Below, one piece after another: positions 8,557-16,892 of a stretch of DNA of 64,000 nucleotides (positions within the stretch are counted from its first letter, which is position 1; the number at the start of each line of letters is the position of its first letter). Position numbers and translations under genes: made by a program. The DNA is from an uncultured Flavobacteriales bacterium (GTDB lineage Bacteria; Bacteroidota; Bacteroidia; Flavobacteriales_D; Crocinitomicaceae): contig CAJXJK010000013.1 of assembly GCA_913054135.1 (NCBI GenBank), positions 91,373 through 155,372 on the forward strand, in the 5' to 3' direction. The notes beneath the pieces are model-generated. The model was not told the DNA's origin, ran no database searches, and was given only the letters and a program-made list of their open reading frames with translations.

Positions 8557-11500
8557 ATGAAAAAAATAGCTCTAATATTCATCTTAATCCTTTTAGGTGG
8601 CACTTCAAATTCTATAGCTCAATCCTTAAATAATTATGAAAATGAGTTTGATGCAGCTTATGCGGCATACCCGAATATTCCAAAAGGAATTTTAGAAGGT
8701 GTTTCTTTCGTGCAAACGAGATTCACAAATATTGATCATTCTGAGCCTGGCTGTATCGGTTTACCTACTGTTCAAGGCGTTATGGGGTTAACCATTGATG
8801 GACAAGGCTACTTTAACAATACTTTATCCGTGATTGCTGAGCACTCAAATACTCCATTAAATGAAATGGGGAATCCTGCAACAGATATAATGGCTTATGC
8901 AAAAGTCTACAATGATTTTGTTTTGGAGAATTCAATGCCGTTGGATGATTTTTCAGCTCACGAAACAATCTTAAGAGAAATGAGTGAAATTCCGCAAGAT
9001 GGAAATGAAGTGAATAATTACGCTCTTGCATCTTTTACTTATGCTGTTTTTCAATTTATGAGAGATGAAGAGAATCAAGCAATTTATAATTTGCCTGCCC
9101 ATCCTATTGACCTCGAGAGTATTTATGGGGAGCAGAATTTAAAAATCTTATCTTCAAAAAAAGTACATATTTCACAAGAGAAAGTCTTGGATGAAAATGG
9201 AGCGCAATTTCAATCTCAAAACAAATCATTAGAATACGGGCCAGCCTTATGGGTGGCTACACCAACATGTAACTTCTCTTCAAGAGCAGGAACGGCAATT
9301 TCAGCTATTACTATTCATACGATTCAAGGAAGTTATGCCGGGGCAATTAGCTGGGCACAAAACTGCAGTTCAAATGTATCTTATCATTATGTGGTAAGAT
9401 CAACTGACGGGCAAGTTACGCAGATGGTTTATGAAGCCGATAAAGGTTGGCATGTTGGTTCGGCAAATCCTTACGCTATAGGAATAGAGCACGAAGGTTA
9501 TGTCGATAATCCAGCTTGGTATACTGTTTCATTGTACACTTCTTCAGCCGATTTGTGTAAAGACATTACCCAATCAGGTTATGGCATCAATCCTTTGAGA
9601 ACTTATTTCGGGCCGGCTTCTACAGGGTTGAATACCTTAGGTGCTTGTACAAAAATAAAAGGTCATCAACACTTTCCAAGTCAGTCACATACTGACCCGG
9701 GAATCAATTGGGATTGGGAGTATTTTTATCAATTAATTAATGATAATCCAACAATAACAACATTAAGCACTGCTTCAGGGACGCATTATGATTCTGGTGG
9801 AGCAGGGGGGGACTACTCTGATGATGAAAGAGAATTGTATTTATTTCAACCTACCAATGTTTTGAGTGTGACCTTGAATTTTGTGCAGTTCAGTTTGGAG
9901 CAAGATTGGGATTACATGTACATCTATGATGGTGACGAAGTTACTGACCCACTAATTGGAGTTTACACTGGTACAGCAATTCCTTCTTCAATAACTTCAA
10001 CTGGGGCTGAGATATTAGTAGAATTCAGATCAGATTGTGCAACCCAAGATGCCGGTTGGGAAATTTCTTGGACTTCAGTTCCAGGACCTACTCCAGGAGA
10101 TGTTGTTGCTCCAAGTACCTCAGTTGACGTGGCTAATATTTGGCATACCACAGATTTTACAGCCAACTTTACAGATGCAGATAATTCTGGCGGATCAGGA
10201 GTTCATCATAAGTTTTATCAAGTAATTGATTTTGACGGAACCGAGTGGAGAGCAAATGATGATAACGGATTCTTTTCAGATAATTTTGATGTTGCCATTC
10301 ATCCAGATTGGACACAGCAAGTTGGTACTTGGGAAATTAATTCATCTGTACTTCAACAAACAGATGAGCTGAATACCAATACAAATATTTGGGCAAATCT
10401 TGATCAAGATAATTACGATCAATGGTTGTATCATTTTTCAGGACAAGTCTCCGGAACAGGAGGTAACAAGAGAGCTGGGTTTCACTTTATGTGTGATGAC
10501 CCTACTTTGACAAACAGAGGTAATTCTTATTTTATTTGGTTAAGAACAGATGATGATAAGATTCAGGTTTATAAAACCGTAAGTGATGTATTTACGCTTG
10601 AAGAAGATGTGCCCTTTGTTTTAAATGATAATCAATGGTATGATTTCAAGATTGTCTATGATAAAACAACAGGCTTAATCCAATTTTATCTGGATGATGT
10701 GCTTGAAGCGAGTTGGTTAGATCCATCTCCTTATACAACTGGGAATTCAATTTCAATGAGATCAGGAGATGCAATTTGGGATGTGAATAATTTGAAAGTT
10801 TATCATAATAGATCTTCTTCTGAACTAGTAACAATTAATGCAGGAAATGATGTTCAACAACAAAATTTTGATCCTTCAACACATGCTGCAAAAGTTAAAA
10901 CAATTGCAATTGATAGTGCTGCAAATGTTTCTTCTATTGGAGAGCAATTAGTTAATGTAGACTGGACAGAACCCTTGCCAATAGCAACCATCAATGATGG
11001 GCTAGCTGCCGACATTAGTACAATAACTTCGAACACTGAGATATCTGCGAATTGGTCACCTACAACTGATCCAAATTCTGATATTGCGGCTTATTGGTAT
11101 TCAATAGGAACTGCTCCTAATTTAGAAGATATCGTTCCTTACACGAGCAATTGGTATAGTGATACTGTGACACATTCAGGATTAAGTTTAGTTGAAGGCA
11201 CAACTTACTATGTTTGCGTATACGCCGAAAATGGAGCAGGGTTGATTTCTGACACTATTTGTTCAGATGGGCAAATGTTGGTACCACCCACTGCTACTCC
11301 AGAAGCTGATTTTATCATTCAAAATTCTTACATCTGCTCTTTCGAGCCTGTGACTGTTCAAAATTCAAGTGTGGATGCTCAAACATATTCGTGGGATGCT
11401 CCAGGAGCGACACCTTCTACATCAACTGATGCGAATCCAACTTTTGCCTATACTGCAACTGGCTATTATGATATTACTTTAACTGCAACCGGAGTAGGAG

Positions 11501-12063
11501 GCACAGATACTGATGTGCAAACGATTTTTGTGAATATTGACACTATTCCTGAAGCAGAGTTTTCACCTTCTGGTAACCCGGTTGACATTTCAAATGCCTT
11601 CGTAACATTCACAAACACATCTCTACATGCAAACGGATATTTATGGGATTTCGGAGATGGTAACATTTCTACTGATGCCAGCCCATGGCATCAATTCATG
11701 GCAGTTGGAGCATATGATGTTGAACTAGTTGCAGTAAACGGAAACTGTCCTAATGACACAACATCTATGGTGATCAATGTGATTGATGATTTAGGATTAC
11801 TCAATAATTTACAAGGTGCTGAGGTGTATCCTAATCCGGCAACTGAAGAGTTGATCATTGAACTGAACAATGCATGGACTAAAAATGTAACATTAGAGTT
11901 TTTAGATGCCAGAGGAAGAGTAGTAATTAAAGAGAATTATGTTAGCCCAACCAAAATCCAATTGAATTTGATTAATTATAACGTTCATGACGGCGTTTAC
12001 TTTTTGAGGTTGTCTGATGATGAAAAAGTTGGAAGTCAGAAAATTATCGTTAAACGGGGCTAG
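8557..12063 (+). CDS. Secreted multidomain N-acetylmuramoyl-L-alanine amidase (PGRP type) with T9SS type A sorting domain
   Basis: 1168 residues. Order: signal peptide (to about 22); helical region typical of Bacteroidota amidase N-termini (about 25-230); PGRP/amidase_2 domain (about 245-395) with likely zinc ligands in ITIHTIQG (His254), GHQHF and SHTDPG, plus IGIEHEG; CUB domain (about 400-500, DWDYMYIYDGD); concanavalin/LamG-like domain (about 575-750); fibronectin III-like region (about 805-905); two PKD domains (about 918-1075, including YLWDFGDGNIS); and a C-terminal type A sorting domain beginning VYPNPATEELIIEL. It should cut the amide bond between MurNAc and L-Ala at the surface or outside the cell. 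The accessory domains suggest binding to foreign cell walls or polysaccharides, so prey or detritus lysis is a plausible inference. Confidence 0.85.
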   Translation: MKKIALIFILILLGGTSNSIAQSLNNYENEFDAAYAAYPNIPKGILEGVSFVQTRFTNIDHSEPGCIGLPTVQGVMGLTIDGQGYFNNTLSVIAEHSNTPLNEMGNPATDIMAYAKVYNDFVLENSMPLDDFSAHETILREMSEIPQDGNEVNNYALASFTYAVFQFMRDEENQAIYNLPAHPIDLESIYGEQNLKILSSKKVHISQEKVLDENGAQFQSQNKSLEYGPALWVATPTCNFSSRAGTAISAITIHTIQGSYAGAISWAQNCSSNVSYHYVVRSTDGQVTQMVYEADKGWHVGSANPYAIGIEHEGYVDNPAWYTVSLYTSSADLCKDITQSGYGINPLRTYFGPASTGLNTLGACTKIKGHQHFPSQSHTDPGINWDWEYFYQLINDNPTITTLSTASGTHYDSGGAGGDYSDDERELYLFQPTNVLSVTLNFVQFSLEQDWDYMYIYDGDEVTDPLIGVYTGTAIPSSITSTGAEILVEFRSDCATQDAGWEISWTSVPGPTPGDVVAPSTSVDVANIWHTTDFTANFTDADNSGGSGVHHKFYQVIDFDGTEWRANDDNGFFSDNFDVAIHPDWTQQVGTWEINSSVLQQTDELNTNTNIWANLDQDNYDQWLYHFSGQVSGTGGNKRAGFHFMCDDPTLTNRGNSYFIWLRTDDDKIQVYKTVSDVFTLEEDVPFVLNDNQWYDFKIVYDKTTGLIQFYLDDVLEASWLDPSPYTTGNSISMRSGDAIWDVNNLKVYHNRSSSELVTINAGNDVQQQNFDPSTHAAKVKTIAIDSAANVSSIGEQLVNVDWTEPLPIATINDGLAADISTITSNTEISANWSPTTDPNSDIAAYWYSIGTAPNLEDIVPYTSNWYSDTVTHSGLSLVEGTTYYVCVYAENGAGLISDTICSDGQMLVPPTATPEADFIIQNSYICSFEPVTVQNSSVDAQTYSWDAPGATPSTSTDANPTFAYTATGYYDITLTATGVGGTDTDVQTIFVNIDTIPEAEFSPSGNPVDISNAFVTFTNTSLHANGYLWDFGDGNISTDASPWHQFMAVGAYDVELVAVNGNCPNDTTSMVINVIDDLGLLNNLQGAEVYPNPATEELIIELNNAWTKNVTLEFLDARGRVVIKENYVSPTKIQLNLINYNVHDGVYFLRLSDDEKVGSQKIIVKRG

Positions 12064-12064
12064 G

Positions 12065-12094
12065 TTCTCGATAAGCTGAAGTGGCTTTCGAGAA
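12065..12094 (+). terminator. Stem-loop just after the amidase stop codon
   Basis: Bases 12065-12076 pair with 12084-12094 in an 11-bp stem with one bulged T and a 7-base loop. It begins two bases after the stop codon. No T-run follows, so it may protect the mRNA end or pause transcription and not terminate it. It is the first of three hairpins in this gap. Confidence 0.45.
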
Positions 12095-12112
12095 GTTAAT
12101 ACATAACTTTGT

Positions 12113-12146
12113 CCCAGAGAATTGCTGAGGAGCATTCTCGGGTTTT
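12113..12146 (+). terminator. Intrinsic terminator of the amidase gene
   Basis: CCC-A-GAGAAT (12113-12122) pairs with ATTCTCGGG (12134-12142) with one bulged A, then TTTT follows. The orientation fits termination of the plus-strand amidase transcript. A -7-like TAACTTTG lies just before it at 12104-12111. Confidence 0.55.
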
Positions 12147-12160
12147 ATAGTTTTGCAGAG

Positions 12161-12195
12161 AAAAGGAAATGATTCGTAAGATCGTTTCCTTTTTT
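12161..12195. terminator. Bidirectional terminator between amidase and GNAT genes
   Basis: AAAAGGAAATGAT (12161-12173) pairs with ATCGTTTCCTTTT (12181-12193), with one G-T pair, flanked by A- and T-runs on both sides. It can serve the plus-strand amidase and the convergent GNAT gene, whose stop codon is at 12200. Confidence 0.65.
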
Positions 12196-12199
12196 CAGT

Positions 12200-12682
12200 T
12201 TAAAGATTAAGGGTCATGTATATGTTACATGAGAAATGGCCTGTGTTACCTATTGATTCTTCAACGTATTTAAAACCACTTCGTTCATATAGTTTTCTTG
12301 CCGAATGCATGTCACCAAAGGTTTCAAGGTAAACCAACTCATAACCGAAATCTTTAGCAAAGTCGATACATTTCTTCATTAGAGCTTGCCCTATTCCTTT
12401 TCCTCTTGCATCTTCATTCAAAAACATTCTTTGTAATTCGCAATTATTATCTTCTTGATTCGGTATGGCAGCAATCCCTGACCCACCCAGAAGTTTACCA
12501 TCTTCTTCGGCAATAAAATAAACGCTACCTTCTTTTTGGTATCCGTCAAACATGAAGTCAGTAGCCTCATCAGTATAAACTGTTCCATCTAAAGCGAGAT
12601 CTAGTTTTTCTAATGAAGTTTTAATCACTCTTGATAGTGCTTCATTGTCTTTTGGTTCTATAAGTCTGTAGTTGATTGCCAT
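12200..12682 (-). CDS. GNAT-family N-acetyltransferase
   Basis: 160 residues with the GNAT fold. The acetyl-CoA loop is visible as RGKGIGQALMKKCIDFA (about residues 91-107), preceded by the strand LQRMFLNEDA, and followed by the typical LYERSGFKYVEES. The family transfers acetyl from acetyl-CoA to an amine of a small molecule or protein; the substrate is not predictable here. It is a monocistronic gene, convergent with the amidase and sharing a hairpin terminator with it. Confidence 0.8.
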   Translation of the reverse strand: MAINYRLIEPKDNEALSRVIKTSLEKLDLALDGTVYTDEATDFMFDGYQKEGSVYFIAEEDGKLLGGSGIAAIPNQEDNNCELQRMFLNEDARGKGIGQALMKKCIDFAKDFGYELVYLETFGDMHSARKLYERSGFKYVEESIGNTGHFSCNIYMTLNL

Positions 12683-12782
12683 TGTTTAACGAAATTAAAC
12701 CATTCGCATCAATATTTGAACATTCATGCAGTCAAAGATGTTTGGCCAATGAATCTTTATTAAATTTAGAAAAAATCAGATT

Positions 12783-15700
12783 ATGAAATCCATCTTAACC
12801 TCCCTTCTAATTATCGGCTTAGTAATTCCATCTTTTTCTCAAAAGAAGAAAAATGGTGATGACGAGCCCAAGTCAAAGGTGAATTCTTCTTTAGTTTCTG
12901 GATTAAAGTTTAGATGTATTGGACCTTCATTGACAGCAGGTAGAATTGCTGATATTGCAGTGAATCCTGATAATACAAGTGAATATTTTATTGCGGTTGC
13001 TTCAGGTGGAGTTTGGAAAACTACAAATCACGGAATTACATACGATCCAGTGTTTGATGGAGAAGGTTCTTACTCGATAGGTTGTGTGACAATCGACCCT
13101 TCAAATTCAAATACAGTTTGGGTGGGATCAGGAGAGAATAACAATCAAAGGTCTGTTGCTTATGGTGATGGCGTTTATAAGTCAACTGATGGCGGTAGTT
13201 CATGGAAAAACATGGGGTTAGAGAAATCAGAGCATATCTCTAAAGTGATTGTTGACCCAAGAAATTCAGATGTCGTTTACGTGGCTGCTTATGGTCCTTT
13301 ATGGTCAGATGGTGGAGAAAGAGGAGTTTATAAAACCGTTGATGGAGGTGAAAACTGGGAGCGTATTCACTTCATATCAGATAAGGCTGGAAGCTGTGAC
13401 TTAATTATGGACCCTACAAACCCAGATGTTTTATATGAAGCAGTTCATCAAAGAAGAAGACACGTTTTTACCTATGTTGGTGGAGGTGAAGAGAGTTCTC
13501 TGTATAAAACTGAAGATGGTGGTAAAACTTGGAAAGAAATAACGACTGGTTTACCTAAAGGAAAAATGGGAAGAATAGGTTTAGCAATTTCACCTGTTGA
13601 CAACAATTATGTTTTTGCCATTGTAGAAGCTGAAGGTGATGCTGGTGGATTTTTTAGATCTACAAATAGAGGATTGAATTGGTCAAAGAGATCTGGCTAT
13701 AAAACATCCGGAAACTACTATCAAGAAATAGTATGTGATCCGCTAGATAAAGACAAAATTTTTAGTTTGAATACTTGGTTGCATCATTCAGAAGACGGAG
13801 GTGCATCATTTAATAAAACGGGCGAAAAAGGTAAGCATGTTGATAATCATTGCATCTGGATTAACCCGAATGATACAAAGCATTGGATTGTTGGATGTGA
13901 TGGTGGAGTTTATGAAACGTATGATCATGCCCAAACTTGGGAGTTTAAAGCCAACCTGCCAATCACTCAATTCTATAAAGTGGCCGTAGATAATGATAAG
14001 CCGTTTTACAATGTTTATGGCGGTACTCAAGATAACAACTCATTGGGTGGACCATCAAGAACAATTAATAATGCAGGAATCCAGAATTCAGATTGGTACA
14101 TCACAAATGGTGGTGACGGATTTGAGTCTCAGGTTGACCCTGAAGATCCTAACATTGTTTATGCGCAAGCACAATACGGATGGTTGGTGAGATATGATCG
14201 TCAGTCAGGAGAAAAGACAGGTATCCAACCAATTGAAGGGAAAGATGAAAAACCTTATCGTTGGAACTGGGATGCACCCTTATTAGTATCTAAGCACAAT
14301 CACAAACGACTTTACTTTGCTGCCAATGTGGTTTTCAAAAGTGATGACCAAGGAAATACATGGGAGACAATTTCTCCTGATTTGACGAGACAATTAGATC
14401 GAAATCAAATGAAAGTAATGGGAGAAGTACAATCTCCTGATGTAGTGATGAAGAACAAGTCAACTACTATTTTTGGAAATATCGTAGCATTTGATGAGTC
14501 TGCTAAGAATGAGAAACTTCTTTATGCTGGAACTGATGACGGATTAATTCATGTGACAACTGATGGAGGTGGAGCATGGAGCAAAAAGGATAACTTCCCA
14601 GGTGTACCTTCAATGACTTATGTTAATATGTTATTGACTTCTCAGCATGACGAAGGAACCGTATATGCTGCTTTCAATAATCACAAGAAGGGAGACTTTA
14701 AGCCTTATTTACTAAAAAGTACAGATAAAGGTGATAGCTGGACATCAATTGCTGGCGATTTGCCTGAAAGAGGGTCAGTGTATGCAATTGCAGAAGATCA
14801 TGTGAACCCGAACTTATTATTTGCAGGTACAGAGTTTGGAGTATACTTTTCGGTTAATGGCGGGACTAATTGGGTAAAGCTTTCTGCCGGATTACCAACA
14901 GTAGCTGTTAGGGATATTGCCATTCAAGAAAGAGAAAATGACCTCGTTCTAGGAACTTTTGGTAGAAGTTTCTATGTGCTAGATGACTACAGCCCGTTAA
15001 GAACTTTGAGTGAAGATTTTACTGAAAAGGATGCGGCAATGTTCCCAATTAAAACAGCTCTTCAATATGTTGAGTCAAATCCTTTAGGTTTAAGAGGGAC
15101 CGGATCACAAGGAGCTTCACATTATGCTGCAAAGAATCCAAAGTTTGGAGCAACTTTTACTTATTACCTAAAAGAAACTCCAAAATCATTAAAGGCCCAA
15201 AGACAAGAGAAAGAAAAAGAAGCTAAGAAAGATGGTGGTAGTATTACATATCCAACTTATGAAGAGTTTGTGGCTGAAGACAATTATGAAGATGCATATT
15301 TACTTTTCGTGATTAAGGATGATGCTGGAAATGAGGTTAACCGCTTCAAATCAGAAGCGTCAAAAGGAATTAATCGTGTGAATTGGAATTTGAGATATCC
15401 TGGAAGCGCGCCAGTAAAACTGAATAAAGGAAAAGTTGGTAGATACTCTAGCCCTGAGAGAGGGTATTTAGTTACGCCTGGTAAATATACAGTTGAAATG
15501 TACATGGCTGATAATGGTGAGATCTCGAAATTAATTGAGCCTTCTTCGTTTGAAATTAAGGCGCTAGAGAATTCGTCATTGGCAAGACAAACTGAAGCAA
15601 ATGTCAAGTTCAAGAAAGAAGTGGCAGAGCTTAAGAGACAAGTTTGGGGTACATCAAAACAAATTGGTGAAATGAATGAAAGACTGAAGTATATCAAGTC

Positions 15701-16058
15701 TGCAATTCAGCAATATCCTGGAGCAGATTTAGAGTGGATGAAAGAAGTTAAGACAACTGAGAAAATGATTCATGACTTGAATATTGATCTTTGGGGAGAT
15801 GGCCACAAGTCGTCTAGAGATGTTGAAACTAAAACATCTACCGGAAGTAGAATTTCAATGATTGAATATCAAAGTTGGAATTCAACAGCAAATCCTACTT
15901 CTTCTCACAGAGAGCAATATAAAATTGTAACTGAAGAATATGTTGAGATTAAAAGCGACTTTTCTAAAATTTCGGCAGCAGTTATAGCTTTGGAGAACAA
16001 ATTGAATGAAAACGGAATTCCTTACACTCCAGCAAGACCTAACTTCAAAGAAGATTAA
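12783..16058 (+). CDS. Large secreted Asp-box (BNR/VPS10-like) beta-propeller protein
   Basis: 1091 residues with a signal peptide (to about 19, ending PSFSQ). From about 40 to 760 there are roughly ten Asp-box motifs of the type S-x-D-x-G-x-T-W (YKSTDGGSSWKN, YKTVDGGENWER, YKTEDGGKTWKE, FKSDDQGNTWET, LKSTDKGDSWTS), the signature of sialidase/sortilin-like propellers. The C-terminal third holds a beta-rich part and a predicted coiled coil (about 940-990). Databases often call such proteins glycosyl hydrolases or VPS10 proteins, but no catalytic residues can be assigned from sequence alone. No T9SS tail is visible, so it is probably periplasmic or uses another route. The last four bases overlap the convergent WbqC-like gene. 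Confidence 0.75.
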   Translation: MKSILTSLLIIGLVIPSFSQKKKNGDDEPKSKVNSSLVSGLKFRCIGPSLTAGRIADIAVNPDNTSEYFIAVASGGVWKTTNHGITYDPVFDGEGSYSIGCVTIDPSNSNTVWVGSGENNNQRSVAYGDGVYKSTDGGSSWKNMGLEKSEHISKVIVDPRNSDVVYVAAYGPLWSDGGERGVYKTVDGGENWERIHFISDKAGSCDLIMDPTNPDVLYEAVHQRRRHVFTYVGGGEESSLYKTEDGGKTWKEITTGLPKGKMGRIGLAISPVDNNYVFAIVEAEGDAGGFFRSTNRGLNWSKRSGYKTSGNYYQEIVCDPLDKDKIFSLNTWLHHSEDGGASFNKTGEKGKHVDNHCIWINPNDTKHWIVGCDGGVYETYDHAQTWEFKANLPITQFYKVAVDNDKPFYNVYGGTQDNNSLGGPSRTINNAGIQNSDWYITNGGDGFESQVDPEDPNIVYAQAQYGWLVRYDRQSGEKTGIQPIEGKDEKPYRWNWDAPLLVSKHNHKRLYFAANVVFKSDDQGNTWETISPDLTRQLDRNQMKVMGEVQSPDVVMKNKSTTIFGNIVAFDESAKNEKLLYAGTDDGLIHVTTDGGGAWSKKDNFPGVPSMTYVNMLLTSQHDEGTVYAAFNNHKKGDFKPYLLKSTDKGDSWTSIAGDLPERGSVYAIAEDHVNPNLLFAGTEFGVYFSVNGGTNWVKLSAGLPTVAVRDIAIQERENDLVLGTFGRSFYVLDDYSPLRTLSEDFTEKDAAMFPIKTALQYVESNPLGLRGTGSQGASHYAAKNPKFGATFTYYLKETPKSLKAQRQEKEKEAKKDGGSITYPTYEEFVAEDNYEDAYLLFVIKDDAGNEVNRFKSEASKGINRVNWNLRYPGSAPVKLNKGKVGRYSSPERGYLVTPGKYTVEMYMADNGEISKLIEPSSFEIKALENSSLARQTEANVKFKKEVAELKRQVWGTSKQIGEMNERLKYIKSAIQQYPGADLEWMKEVKTTEKMIHDLNIDLWGDGHKSSRDVETKTSTGSRISMIEYQSWNSTANPTSSHREQYKIVTEEYVEIKSDFSKISAAVIALENKLNENGIPYTPARPNFKED

Positions 16059-16657
16059 TTAGATTCTTGAAGAATACTTATTGAATTTGGTCCTTCATTA
16101 AAAAGTAGGTCTAAGACAGAAAGGTTGTCTTGAAAGCCAAAGCGCTCTTCAAAAGTTTGTATGTAGTGTTTACTCTTAAATTTTGATTGCTTTTTTGGAT
16201 GTAAAACCTTTCTCCAATCATTTTCTAAGAAGTCAATAAATTCTGAAGTTTGTTCAAAGTCCAGCGATAAACCGACTTTTTCAATGAGGTGTACACAAAG
16301 ATCGAAGTTGAGTTTATATAAGTATTTGTGATCAGCATTGATGATGTCACAAATCGCATCCCAATAGTATTCAAAGTAAGGCGTGTTTCTGTAAGCGCTT
16401 TCAATTGCCTTTAAATGATCTTTTCTCCAATCTTCGGCATTGCTTATCTCTACCTCTTTAATCAAGGTGTTTTTTCCGTTTGGCCTAACGACGGGAATTG
16501 ATAAGTTTAAAACACCATTTGCGGTAAGGATAGTTGTTCTATTTCTGAAGGTTTGTTTTTCGTATCGTTCAAATCCATCAACGAACACTGTGTCCTGTTC
16601 AAATAAAATTTTGAAGTATTCAAGATTTGGGAAGTACGCAGTTGGTAGAATTATCAT
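16055..16657 (-). CDS. WbqC-family protein
   Basis: 200 residues. The N-terminus (IILPTAYFPNLEYFKIL, then FERYEKQTFRNRTTILTANGVLNLSIPV) and the middle segment WRKDHLKAIESAYRNTPYFEYYWD match the WbqC-like family, first seen in O-antigen clusters and related to sugar-modifying transferases. The exact reaction is unknown. The family often sits next to signal peptidase genes in Bacteroidota, as here: lepB and dapB lie on the same strand upstream. The stop codon shares TTAA with the stop of the propeller gene. Confidence 0.75.
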   Translation of the reverse strand: MIILPTAYFPNLEYFKILFEQDTVFVDGFERYEKQTFRNRTTILTANGVLNLSIPVVRPNGKNTLIKEVEISNAEDWRKDHLKAIESAYRNTPYFEYYWDAICDIINADHKYLYKLNFDLCVHLIEKVGLSLDFEQTSEFIDFLENDWRKVLHPKKQSKFKSKHYIQTFEERFGFQDNLSVLDLLFNEGPNSISILQESN

Positions 16658-16700
16658 TTTGAATTATATCATTTATCCAGTCTAATAAAAAACATTTGCC

Positions 16701-16891
16701 TGCACTGAGCGAAGTCGAAGTGTCATCCTGACTCGAAAAACGAAACACGTCATTTGTCATCTCCAATTTGCAGAACGCAAAATGTCATTTGTCAAATTGA
16801 CCGAGTTTCCAGTTTCGAAAATCATTTGTCACCACGAGTCGAAAAACGAAAAACGTCATTTATCATCTCGCCCGAAGCAAGCAAGGCTTGC
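16701..16891. repeat. Spacer with four diverged ~35-bp repeats and a hairpin
   Basis: Between the WbqC-like gene and lepB the spacer is built from short repeats. The core TCATTTGTCA or TCATTTATCA occurs at 16750, 16785, 16822 and 16856, that is every 34-37 bases. The outer two copies extend to 33-bp direct repeats (16731-16763 and 16837-16869) with three mismatches, each including TCGAAAAACGAAA. A motif seen in many Bacteroidota spacers, CACTGAGCGAAGTCGAAGTG, is at 16703-16722. A 6-bp hairpin (16877-16882 with 16886-16891) sits right after the lepB stop and may be its terminator. No gene is seen here. Confidence 0.6.
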
Positions 16892-16892
16892 G

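Noticed and set aside
15284..15697. 137-residue open frame opposite the Asp-box propeller gene
   Set aside because: It is a shadow of the real gene, with low-complexity Ser/Phe/Leu composition and no start signals.
16731..16869. Direct repeats that might be a CRISPR array
   Set aside because: The repeat units diverge, spacing is not a constant repeat-plus-unique-spacer pattern, there are only four units, and no cas genes are in the window.
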